From Parendozoicomonas sp. Alg238-R29 (lineage in GTDB: Bacteria > Pseudomonadota > Gammaproteobacteria > Pseudomonadales > Endozoicomonadaceae), in assembly GCF_947331445.1 (NCBI RefSeq), contig NZ_CAMZOG010000009.1, forward strand, positions 1 to 64,000: DNA of 64,000 bases, given 5' to 3'. Shown here piece after piece: positions 36,240 to 44,017 of the stretch (position 1 is the first letter of the stretch; each line of letters opens with the position of its first letter). Position numbers and translations under genes: made by a program. The notes beneath the pieces were generated by a model, which ran no database searches, was not told where the DNA came from, and saw nothing but the letters and a program-made list of their open reading frames with translations.

Positions 36240-37832
36240 GTGCTGGAAAATACCTTGAACCATATCGAGCTATTTGCGGGTTGTGGTGGCCTGTCCCTCG
36301 GCCTTGAACGTGCCGGATTTGAACTGACGCTGGCGAATGAACTGTCTCCCATGGCAGGGGAAACCTTCGCCTTCAACTTACTGGGCGAAGAACTCAGTGC
36401 CTTGGAGGGTAAAAAGTCCAACAATGCGTATTGGCTCAGCAGCCAGCATGATGACATTACCCCGAGACTGCGGGAGAACCCCTTTGCCTACCCTGCCTTT
36501 GGTGAAGGCGTTTCTGACATCCCCGTGAACCCGGATGACATGCAGGGTAAATTAGTTATAGGGAATATCATCCAGCTCAACGAATTACTACGGGATAACC
36601 TTGCACTGAAGGACGCACTGAAGGATGGGTTTGGCCAAGGAGGGGTCGATCTTGTATCCGGTGGGCCACCCTGCCAAAGCTTCAGCCTCGCAGGCCTACG
36701 TAAAAAAGACTGCGACAAGAATTCACTCCCATGGGAATTCGCCACATTCGTGGACCAGGTCCGTCCCAAAATTGCCATGCTAGAAAATGTCACCGGCATC
36801 CTTCGGGGGTTCAAGGAAAAAGATGAAGACGGTAATAGCGTAGGAGAGAGCTATTACGCTTGGTTTGAGGTTGCTAAGGCTTTCGCAGGAAAGGGTTATA
36901 TTCCCTTATGCCTACACGTCAACGCCCGCCTTGCTGGTGTCCCCCAAAACCGCCCCCGCTTCATTATGATTGGTGTCAGGGAAGATGTTTACGAAGGGAT
37001 CAGGAAAAACCTGAACAACACTGAAAAAGAGATGTTCTCCCACGGAGAGAAGCTGTTCTGCAAGATCAAGGAAGGGCAAGAGGTAGCCTATGGCACCTAC
37101 CCCTACTTCGATGCCCAGAAATCCCATGAGCTTGGATTTTTCCAGAAAAGCTTCCTCCACCACCTTGTTGATAAAGAAGAAGTCTCTGTCAGCAAGGCAA
37201 TTGGGGATCTTAAGTTCAACAGCAAGAGTATCGAGTCCCGTTTCGTAAAGAACCTGAACAACACCTTTACCGGGATATTGGGCAAAACGAATAAGCAGGC
37301 GAACCACGAAGAGCGGAACAACACCTTAAGGGTGAAACGGCGTTTTCGTATCTACCAAGTCATACAGCAGTGTGGCAAACGGGTAGCCAAGGAGATTTCC
37401 AGCTACCTCAGGCATGGTGGTGATATCTCAGGAGCAGCCTGGGAAGCCCTTAGGTCCCACAGATACCTGATTGGCGAGGATGAATACATTAGCTTCAGCA
37501 ACAAGCAGGAGTTCTTGGCATACCTTGCAGATCACGCAACCAAGAAACAGACCCAAAAAGCACTATGCGCCGAACAGCCTGCCCCTGCTGCTTTGTCTAT
37601 TCCTGATGACGCCTGCCACTATGACGAGGGTGAACTACGGAACCTGACAGTGCGGGAAATGGCCCGGATACAGTCTTTCCCAGATAACTTCCAGTTCCGC
37701 TCAAAGGTGACCACTGGTGGAAAAATGCGCAGGTTTGAAGTGCCCCAGTACACCCAGGTAGGGAATGCTGTTCCGCCTTTGCTTGGATTAGCCCTTGGGG
37801 AAGCCATAAAAGAGCTGCTGGACAAGCAATAA
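36240..37832 (+). CDS. DNA (cytosine-5)-methyltransferase
   Basis: Protective methylase of the restriction system. Motif I FAGCGGLSLGLE (12-23), motif IV GGPPCQSFSLAG with nucleophile C145, motif VI ENV (182-184), motif VIII QNRPRF, then a long target-recognition region (about 265-450), motif IX (REMARIQSFPDNF) and motif X GNAVPP are in canonical order. 530 residues, long for the family because of the recognition region. GTG start with weak ribosome-binding site; no better start exists. Together with vsr and an MvaI/BcnI nuclease this suggests a CCNGG-type target. Confidence 0.93.
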   Translation: MLENTLNHIELFAGCGGLSLGLERAGFELTLANELSPMAGETFAFNLLGEELSALEGKKSNNAYWLSSQHDDITPRLRENPFAYPAFGEGVSDIPVNPDDMQGKLVIGNIIQLNELLRDNLALKDALKDGFGQGGVDLVSGGPPCQSFSLAGLRKKDCDKNSLPWEFATFVDQVRPKIAMLENVTGILRGFKEKDEDGNSVGESYYAWFEVAKAFAGKGYIPLCLHVNARLAGVPQNRPRFIMIGVREDVYEGIRKNLNNTEKEMFSHGEKLFCKIKEGQEVAYGTYPYFDAQKSHELGFFQKSFLHHLVDKEEVSVSKAIGDLKFNSKSIESRFVKNLNNTFTGILGKTNKQANHEERNNTLRVKRRFRIYQVIQQCGKRVAKEISSYLRHGGDISGAAWEALRSHRYLIGEDEYISFSNKQEFLAYLADHATKKQTQKALCAEQPAPAALSIPDDACHYDEGELRNLTVREMARIQSFPDNFQFRSKVTTGGKMRRFEVPQYTQVGNAVPPLLGLALGEAIKELLDKQ

Positions 37833-38094
37833 ACCAAGGTTTTTTGGGAAGCCGCCGGGGTGAACGAGCTGCTGGCGGTGATGGGTGGTGCTACAACATG
37901 GATTATTGAATCCCCTTTCAAAAAAAGGGTTGGAAGAACAATAAGAAGTATTTTTATGAAGCGGTTTCGTTTTTTGATCATGGTTTCTTTAATTATTGAA
38001 ATCATGATGCCTTAGCCCGACAGGTCTTGTCTAAATAGATTTTTATATAACTGAAGTTACTCACTGAACATCAAAGTTTGGCATTATTACCGCC

Positions 38095-38563
38095 ATGAGA
38101 AATGACCTAATCGAACTGTATTCTGACTATTTGCTGTCATCCTATGGCAAAACCACAGCCACAGGGTTGTCTGACTTGCTTGATGGTGCCTACAGCCATG
38201 ATCAGTTTTCCCGGCTGCTCTCTTCCAGCGACTTTTCCAGCCAAACCCTTTGGACATTCGTAAAACCTGTCGTAAGAGAAGTTGAAAGTCCTGACGGTGT
38301 CCTCATCTTTGATGACACCATTCAGGAGAAGCCTTATTCCAGGGAAAATGACCTGATTACCTGGCACTTTGACCACACCAAGAACCGTACAGTGAAAGCT
38401 GCTCAACGCCCTTTATCATGCGGGTGAAGCGTCTATCCCAGTCGCCTATGAAGTGATTGAGAAACCTTTGCAATACTGTGACATCAAAACCAGAAAAGTC
38501 AGGCGCAGAGCTGACGTCACAAAAAATGAACTGTTCCGCAACATGGTACAAAACTGGGCAACG
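38095..38563 (+). pseudogene. DDE transposase fragment (IS701/IS4-like), frameshifted
   Basis: The first frame encodes 110 residues with LIFDDTIQEKPYSRENDL and TWHFDHTKNRTVKA, a DDE transposase N-terminal segment. After a shift near 38400 the reading continues as LLNALYHAGEASIPVAYEVI and DIKTRKVRRRADVTKNELF, then breaks off at about 38563. Roughly the first 155 residues of a transposase survive. The exact IS family is uncertain. It truncates the start of the next small gene and forms the right flank of the R-M module. Confidence 0.75.
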
Positions 38564-38592
38564 CCAGCAGTAAACTGACCCAGCAGCAGCCA

Positions 38593-38817
38593 GTGACCAA
38601 ACCCACCGGGGTGGTACCGGAAAAGAAGAGTTCCAGCCACCCGAAAAGCTTTCGCCTGAACGGGGATGATATTGCCAACCTGAAGCAGATTACCGCCCAG
38701 GTTAATGCGGTAAGCCGCTCGAAGGTTTCGGAGACCAAGGTGGTACAGGCCTTGTTGCAACTGGGTACCGGGATTGCGCCTGAGCGGATTGTGAAGGCTT
38801 TGAAGGAAATTATTTAA
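38593..38817 (+). CDS. Small basic plasmid-type protein, probably 5'-truncated
   Basis: The readable part (74 residues from a GTG) has a proline-rich basic N-terminus and an ordered C-terminus (KSFRLNGDDIANLKQITAQV ... SKVSETKVVQALLQLG) that looks like a short strand plus two helices, reminiscent of ribbon-helix-helix DNA-binding proteins. The same frame stays open upstream (about 38560) into the transposase fragment, so the native start may have been lost. A palindrome and iterons follow directly. I infer a plasmid maintenance role, not proven. Confidence 0.45.
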   Translation: MTKPTGVVPEKKSSSHPKSFRLNGDDIANLKQITAQVNAVSRSKVSETKVVQALLQLGTGIAPERIVKALKEII

Positions 38818-38850
38818 ACAATTCCTCAACTGCCAAACGCACTACATATA

Positions 38851-38868
38851 GCACTACATATGTAGTGC
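38851..38868. promoter_or_regulatory. Perfect 18-bp palindrome
   Basis: GCACTACATATGTAGTGC is an exact palindrome, preceded by a direct half copy (GCACTACATATA, 38839-38850). This arrangement is typical of an operator or partition-type binding site. It lies 33 bp after the small basic protein gene and upstream of the iterons. Confidence 0.6.
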
Positions 38869-38925
38869 ATAAAATATATTTAAAACCAAAATTCTTCTGC
38901 CTATCCCGCCATGCCACCCATCATG

Positions 38926-39013
38926 AAATCCATTTTCGCCCACAAAGAAATCCATTTCTGCCCGTGTTAAAATCCATAACTGTCAGCATTAAAATCCATT
39001 TCTGCCGGTCATT
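38926..39013 (+). repeat. Four iteron-like repeats with 22-bp period
   Basis: AAATCCAT begins at 38926, 38948, 38970 and 38992, exactly 22 bp apart; three of the four continue TTTCTGCC or TTTTCGCC. A degenerate fifth unit (AAATTATG) falls in phase at 39014. Two-helical-turn spacing is typical of plasmid replication iterons bound by Rep proteins. No rep gene is seen nearby; the array sits immediately before the AAA/DUF4143 ATPase gene. Confidence 0.7.
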
Positions 39014-39018
39014 AAATT

Positions 39019-40335
39019 ATGAATATCCCCTCAGGATCAGCGTATTGCCCTCGTGCCATTCAATCGGCACTGAAAGAGTGCCTGGCTGATACGCCGGTCG
39101 TTGTCATTACCGGTCCTCGTCAGTCGGGGAAAACAACTCTGGCCAAGGAAATGCTCAAAAATCTTGAGGGCGGTATTTATCACACGCTGGATGACGACAA
39201 TATTCTCGCTGTGGCAGAAGCTGACCCGGTGGGGTTTCTTCGTCAGCAGCAACACCTTCAGCAACAAAAGCAGTCTGCCAACCAGGGGCATCCTGGTCCC
39301 ATTGTGATTGATGAAATCCAGAGAGCGCCGGCGCTTATTCGCACCATCAAACTGTTGGTGGATGAAAACCGTCGCCCTGGAGCGTTCCTCCTCACCGGCT
39401 CAGCTGATTTGATGACACTGCCAACGTTGGCAGACTCTCTGGCCGGGCGCGCTGAATGGATTACCCTTTATCCCTTCAGCAGGGCAGAACGCTATGCCCA
39501 CACGCAGGCGCACCCTGCTGTGCCTGATATCATTGCCCAGCTGCTACGGCCAGAGTGGGAATCAGAGTGGCAACCTGACCGGGAAAGCACTCTGGACTAT
39601 GAACAGGTTCAGGAGTTGATTCTTCAGGGTGGATACCCGGACGCCATCACCCGTCCCCCTGCCAGACGCAGTCGCTGGCACAAGGCGTACAGCGACGCCA
39701 TTATCCGTCGGGATATCAAGGAAGTGTTCCAGCTGCAGAAGCTCGACGAGATGGGCCAGCTGCTCAAGATCCTGGCCACGCTCTCATCAGAAACCCTCAA
39801 TTACGCCAGCCTGGGAACGGCGATCAAGATGGACAGCAAGTCGGTTCAGAAATACGTGTCGGCGCTGGAAAACCTTTACCTGGTTAAACGCATTCCCGGT
39901 TGGCACCGCAATGAGCTGAAACGGGCCGTCAAGCAACCCAAAATCCACTTCGTTGATACCGGCCTGCTCTGCGCGACCCGGGGAATCACAGCCTCCCACC
40001 TGGCCGGAGATCCTAACCTGATGAGCGCCTTGATGGAGACCTGGGTTGGCTCAGAGTTGCTAAAAGCGATGGCTGTCAGTGAACAGGACGCACAGTTGTT
40101 CCATTACCGGGACAGGAGCCAGCGTGAAGTCGATTTCATTCTTGAAGGTCATCACAATCAGGCCGTGGGCATTGAAGTCAAAGCCGGTATGACTGTGAAA
40201 AAGAACATGTTCGCGGCTCTGGAGATGCTGCTGGAGGCAGGAGCTATCCAGAAAGGCATCGTGATTTATAACGGTGACAAAGTGCTGCCTTTCTCCGACC
40301 GGTTACTGGCGGTACCGGCCGGTTGTCTTTTTTGA
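39019..40335 (+). CDS. AAA_14/DUF4143 ATPase
   Basis: The N-terminal AAA domain has Walker A GPRQSGKTT (residues about 32-40), Walker B IVIDEIQRAP and a sensor LLTGSADLM; the C-terminal DUF4143 region contains HFVDTGLLCA and a nuclease-like REVDFILEG...GIEVKAG block. 438 residues, full length. Proteins of this class are common in mobile and accessory DNA and function is mostly unknown; some carry a PD-(D/E)xK-like fold in the C-terminal domain, as the E-x-D...E-V-K pattern here suggests. It starts 5 bp after the last full iteron unit, whose degenerate fifth unit overlaps the ATG. Confidence 0.88.
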   Translation: MNIPSGSAYCPRAIQSALKECLADTPVVVITGPRQSGKTTLAKEMLKNLEGGIYHTLDDDNILAVAEADPVGFLRQQQHLQQQKQSANQGHPGPIVIDEIQRAPALIRTIKLLVDENRRPGAFLLTGSADLMTLPTLADSLAGRAEWITLYPFSRAERYAHTQAHPAVPDIIAQLLRPEWESEWQPDRESTLDYEQVQELILQGGYPDAITRPPARRSRWHKAYSDAIIRRDIKEVFQLQKLDEMGQLLKILATLSSETLNYASLGTAIKMDSKSVQKYVSALENLYLVKRIPGWHRNELKRAVKQPKIHFVDTGLLCATRGITASHLAGDPNLMSALMETWVGSELLKAMAVSEQDAQLFHYRDRSQREVDFILEGHHNQAVGIEVKAGMTVKKNMFAALEMLLEAGAIQKGIVIYNGDKVLPFSDRLLAVPAGCLF

Positions 40336-40511
40336 GCGTTTTTTAAAAGAAAACGACCATTAATCAAGGCGGGACTTGTTGGCAGCAACTCTTTTCCCAT
40401 GGCGATCAACTCTCCGTAAATGGCACCTTTCAATGTAGATGACACAGGATAAGCCACCAACCAGTGGTGCCCTTTATTCTCGTCAGCCTGCCTCTTTCGC
40501 CGGGCGCGCAA
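40266..40511 (-). CDS. Possible protein fragment of unknown family
   Basis: The minus-strand frame stays open upstream of its first start to about 40557 and reads ALEWDKLKNALRARRKRQAD then HHWLVAYPVSSTLKGAIYGE, which has natural-looking composition, before running antisense into the last 70 bp of the ATPase gene. I do not recognise it. It may be a leftover C-terminus of a lost gene or chance. Confidence 0.25.
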   Translation of the reverse strand: MRARRKRQADENKGHHWLVAYPVSSTLKGAIYGELIAMGKELLPTSPALINGRFLLKNAQKRQPAGTASNRSEKGSTLSPL

Positions 40512-41024
40512 GGCATTTTTGAGTTTGTCCCACTCCAGCGCCGGTCTCGATAGCTAACCCGTTATTGTGATTCTGGTAGCCCAGCTAGCTACGGGCAGCT
40601 TGGTAGTTTTCCGAGGTGATGCGAAAACGAGGACGAGGTACGATAAAAATCCTATTAGTGATCATGTCACTAAGGGTATGAAGAGAACGTTTTGTATTGA
40701 CCGGATCGAACTGGCGCGCTTCGCTTGTCGGCTTGCGGTTGCTTCAGAGGCTACGCCCCTTCGCGCCCTGAGTATGATGTATTTGTCGTACCTGTACTCT
40801 CATTCTCTGCCTGACGTTGCCAACGGCGCGATGATGAAGGAATTGCAGAGATATCGACTTCGCCCAGTTGCTTCCGTGAATCAAATGGCTGGCGCATAGG
40901 AAAAAACGGAACCTGTCAGAAAACTTCGCTGGCAAGTATGGTCTACAGACCATACTTGCCAAGGGCTTTAGGTTTTCGGACAGGCACTAAATAGCTTATA
41001 CACAGGACGTGCTCTCACAAATCT
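40336..41024. other. Gap between ATPase and cyclophilin genes
   Basis: About 690 bp with no gene I can support. Besides the minus-strand fragment, a 110-codon plus frame (40567-40899) has poor codon composition and no recognisable motif. The right part holds a 73-bp inverted repeat listed separately. Confidence 0.4.
40912..40984. repeat. 73-bp two-tier inverted repeat
   Basis: The inner arms GGCAAGTATGGTCT (40931-40944) and AGACCATACTTGCC (40947-40960) are perfectly complementary, 2 nt apart. The outer arms CCTGTCAGAAAAC (40912-40924) and GTTTTCGGACAGG (40972-40984) pair at 12 of 13 positions. The whole could fold into a long cruciform or an RNA hairpin terminating the cyclophilin transcript, which ends 41 bp to the right. 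Confidence 0.65.
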
Positions 41025-41627
41025 TTAGTGAGAATCGACAACAAACGGCGTATTGACGACCAGCGCTCCGGCATTCACTATTTTGACTTCTTTGGTGGGG
41101 CGGTCTCTTCTGTCTGTGGCCAGTTTTTCTATCTTTCTGGCGATATCCATCCCTTCAAGCACCTTGCCGAAAACGGTATGGCGCCCATCCAGCCAGGGTG
41201 TTTTTTCATAGGTAATAAAAAACTGGGAGTTATTCGTATCCGGCCCGGCATTTGCCATGGATAACCAGCCAGGGCCATAGTGTTTCAGTTTAAAGTTTTC
41301 ATCCGGAAAGCTGGGGCCATAAATAGACTTACCGCCGGTACCATCACCGTTGGTAAAGTCACCACCTTGCATCATAAAACCTTGAAGTACACGGTGAAAT
41401 GTGGAGCCTTTGTAACCAAATCCTTTTTCATGGGTACTTAATGCATAGAAGTTCTCAACCGTTTTGGGGGCGGTATCACCAAATAGCCCCATAACGATCC
41501 GGCCCTCTGGTTTTCCATCCACGGTGATATCAAAGTAGACTTTCTTTGTTACCGTGAATATGTCGTTGGCATGAGCGAATGACATATTCATTATCAACAG
41601 CATCATGATTGCAGCGTATTTAAACAT
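41025..41627 (-). CDS. Secreted cyclophilin-type peptidyl-prolyl isomerase, eukaryotic cyclophilin B-like
   Basis: Residues 1-20 are a Sec signal peptide ([10 protein letters not shown]). The mature domain has every cyclophilin active-site residue in the human CypA pattern: R79, F84, M85, Q87, Q135, F137, W145 and H150. The Trp (W145) is the eukaryotic, cyclosporin-binding form; bacterial PpiA/PpiB usually have Phe. Blocks such as [23 protein letters not shown] and [15 protein letters not shown] are hallmarks of animal ER cyclophilin B, as is the [15 protein letters not shown] opening. 200 residues. GGGAG precedes the ATG. It is 86 bp downstream of the sulfatase on the same strand. An origin from a host gene is inferred. 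Confidence 0.93.
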   Translation of the reverse strand: MFKYAAIMMLLIMNMSFAHANDIFTVTKKVYFDITVDGKPEGRIVMGLFGDTAPKTVENFYALSTHEKGFGYKGSTFHRVLQGFMMQGGDFTNGDGTGGKSIYGPSFPDENFKLKHYGPGWLSMANAGPDTNNSQFFITYEKTPWLDGRHTVFGKVLEGMDIARKIEKLATDRRDRPTKEVKIVNAGALVVNTPFVVDSH

Positions 41628-41713
41628 TTTTTATGGCTCCCGGTATTATCTTGGTTTGTTATTAAAATGGGTTGTTGTTATGGATTGTATTATTACTTGT
41701 GCGATTGAAAGCT

Positions 41714-43882
41714 CTACAACATGTTGGCTTCCAGCTTTGTCATTAACGCCATGAGATCTTTGGCTTTCTGACTGATCTCGTTTCTGTAGTCTTCTGAATG
41801 CTGGGATGCTTCGTAAATCTCTAAGTAATTCTTGTAATTCACCAGATTATTTTCTTCCTTCAGATCGTTATCCAGATCATAGAGTTCGTATTGGTTATCA
41901 ATATTTTCGTTATGTAAATCAAAATAACGGACAAACTTCCAGTTGTCTTTATCAACAACGCAGTGAACGTAACAGGGTTTGATGACCGGACCTGTCCCGA
42001 TTGCGTTCACTTCATCTCTTTGCTTCTCTGTCAGCGTTAGACCATTAACCGTACCCTCTGCACCCTCTGCACCCTCTGCACCCTCTGCATCCTCTGCATC
42101 CTCTGCATCCTCTGCGGCCGCTTTCAGCTGTTCTACTGCGCCCATATACACTTCGAAAGACGTCACCGCCCCGCAACCGATACTGTCGAGAGACTCTTCA
42201 ACATTCAGGGGTTCGGTAATGGTGTCGTGGCAGATAAACAGAATACCCTCGCGGTTTTCAACACATTGGGTGCAACCTTCTTTGATCAGTTGACTAAGAT
42301 TGGTTCCGACGGGTTTCTGAATGTTGGTGTAAGTGCCTTCTTCTTTGGTTTGGGTATACATTTCATCAGCATCGAGCCCAGCCAGCCCGAGAATAGTCGG
42401 CAGCAGGTCGATATGACTGGTGAGCTCAGTGATTCGACGAATGTCAGAACCCGTCTCATCCGATTGCACATCCATTCCTTCAGGGAATCGTACCACGGCC
42501 GGTACATGCAAGACCTCGTCGTAGCCTGAGTGCCATTTCTCGGTCATCATGGAATGAGCCCCGGCGTACTCGCCATGGTCCGGACAGAATACGACAATGG
42601 TATTGTCTGCCTGACCAGACTCTTCCAGCGCCTCCAGCACGGCAAGAATATGCTTGTCGACTTCACTCAGTAAGTAGGCGTAATACTGCATAAAGGCCTT
42701 GCAGGCGATTTCTGTATCCGGTGCCAGAGGGAGTGGTACACCCATTGTGCTGGTGTCCAGAGTGTAGGCGATCGCTTTGGCCAGCTTTTGTTTGCGGGAC
42801 ATCACCGCCGGGGACTCACTCGCCTCTGCATTCGCTTTCATCAACCCCCCGGCTGCCACCAGGGCTAACCCCATTTTGTAGGTGTAATCGAGCTGACAGT
42901 CCGGCTTGTTACTGATCAGTAAGTTTTCCTCCCAGGTCGGTGCCGCCTCAGCATTTTCCTGTGGCATTCCCGCCTGGTTCAGGCTGAGTCTCATGGTGCC
43001 GGAAACCGGTGGCTTGCTGTAGGCCGGTCGATTGAGTTTGCCTTTTTTCTGGGGGACTGCGAGGGTATATAAGCAATCTTCGCCACTTTCGTCTTGTACG
43101 CGCTGATCACACACCATGCTTGGGATACCCGGATAGCTGGCAATATCGTGTGGGTTGGCAAACGAGCACACGGTGAACCAGGGTGCCGGTTCAATACTGG
43201 GCTCTTCTGCGCCTTTAAGGTGCGCATTATGTTGAGCGTGGGCAATATTGTAAGGCTGTCCTAAACCTTGCCGACGAAGGAAGCTGGTGGTTGTGTCGCG
43301 GCACTGCACATCACGATAAAAACCAAGGTTGTTGGGCAGGTAGCCGTGTGGGTCCGGGTAGCTCAGTTCCCAATCGGAAAAGCCGTAATCTTCAAGGTCC
43401 GTTGTGCCCTCGCCTGAGACATGCCATTTTCCCATAAAGTGTGTTGTATAGCCGCCTTTACGCAGGTAGCTGCCAATGGTGGGCATACTCTTGGGGTCCA
43501 GCCATGGAAAGTTTTTGTCAGTACCACTTTTGAAGAGCCCATCCGTCTGGGTAGACCCCGTTTTTGTCCCGTACTGGCCAGTAAACAAGGCTGTGCGGCT
43601 GGGAACACAGGCGGCCGTAGCAATGCGATGATTGGCCAGGACAACGGCGTTTTCACGGAGCGCCATAAAGCCGGGGAATTTATCCAGATAAGGATTGCTC
43701 TCTCTGGTGGTAATGGGCTTGAAACCCAAAATGTCACTGATGCCTTTATTAAACCCTCCGTCGGTGTAGCGAGGGAGCTGCATCTGATCAACCATGAACA
43801 TCAGAATGTTGGGCTTCTTACTGCCAGGCTTGTTCTTGCCGGGCTTGTTCTTGCCGAGCTTGTTATTACCGGGATTGCTCAT
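41714..43882 (-). CDS. Formylglycine-dependent sulfatase
   Basis: This 722-residue protein has the type I sulfatase core: ILMFMVDQM with metal ligand D32, ACVPSRTALFTGQYG with C92 as the Cys converted to formylglycine (CxPSR), GKWHVSGEG, and VVFCPDHGEYAG with the distal metal ligands. No signal peptide is visible; the N-terminus instead carries repeated GKNKPG units, so it may be cytoplasmic. A Glu/Asp/Ala/Gly tandem repeat occupies about residues 589-609. It is divergent from an AraC regulator and upstream of the cyclophilin. No maturase is in view. The substrate, perhaps a sulfated glycan, is unknown. Confidence 0.88.
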   Translation of the reverse strand: MSNPGNNKLGKNKPGKNKPGSKKPNILMFMVDQMQLPRYTDGGFNKGISDILGFKPITTRESNPYLDKFPGFMALRENAVVLANHRIATAACVPSRTALFTGQYGTKTGSTQTDGLFKSGTDKNFPWLDPKSMPTIGSYLRKGGYTTHFMGKWHVSGEGTTDLEDYGFSDWELSYPDPHGYLPNNLGFYRDVQCRDTTTSFLRRQGLGQPYNIAHAQHNAHLKGAEEPSIEPAPWFTVCSFANPHDIASYPGIPSMVCDQRVQDESGEDCLYTLAVPQKKGKLNRPAYSKPPVSGTMRLSLNQAGMPQENAEAAPTWEENLLISNKPDCQLDYTYKMGLALVAAGGLMKANAEASESPAVMSRKQKLAKAIAYTLDTSTMGVPLPLAPDTEIACKAFMQYYAYLLSEVDKHILAVLEALEESGQADNTIVVFCPDHGEYAGAHSMMTEKWHSGYDEVLHVPAVVRFPEGMDVQSDETGSDIRRITELTSHIDLLPTILGLAGLDADEMYTQTKEEGTYTNIQKPVGTNLSQLIKEGCTQCVENREGILFICHDTITEPLNVEESLDSIGCGAVTSFEVYMGAVEQLKAAAEDAEDAEDAEGAEGAEGAEGTVNGLTLTEKQRDEVNAIGTGPVIKPCYVHCVVDKDNWKFVRYFDLHNENIDNQYELYDLDNDLKEENNLVNYKNYLEIYEASQHSEDYRNEISQKAKDLMALMTKLEANML
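42054..42116. repeat. Seven 9-bp tandem repeats inside the sulfatase gene
   Basis: Seven in-frame units (plus strand: four CCCTCTGCA, then TCCTCTGCA, TCCTCTGCA, TCCTCTGCG) encode alternating EGA and EDA tripeptides. In-frame length changes would alter a surface loop without breaking the gene. Confidence 0.9.
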
Positions 43883-44017
43883 GGGTCTTCTCGCGTCCTT
43901 CGAGTGGGGTCTGCTCGTGATGTGGCGTTGAAATAGCCAGGCGTTTATCGGGGGGGGTTACCAATACAGAACTACCCGAGTAAAATACTCGGATAATTTC
44001 CCCAAAAAAAATAACAA

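Noticed and set aside
40567-40899. 110-codon plus frame between ATPase and cyclophilin
   Set aside because: Poor codon composition, no ribosome-binding site and no recognisable motif; treated as non-coding.
42054-42116. Short regular repeats considered as a CRISPR array
   Set aside because: Units are 9 bp with no spacers and lie in frame inside the sulfatase gene.
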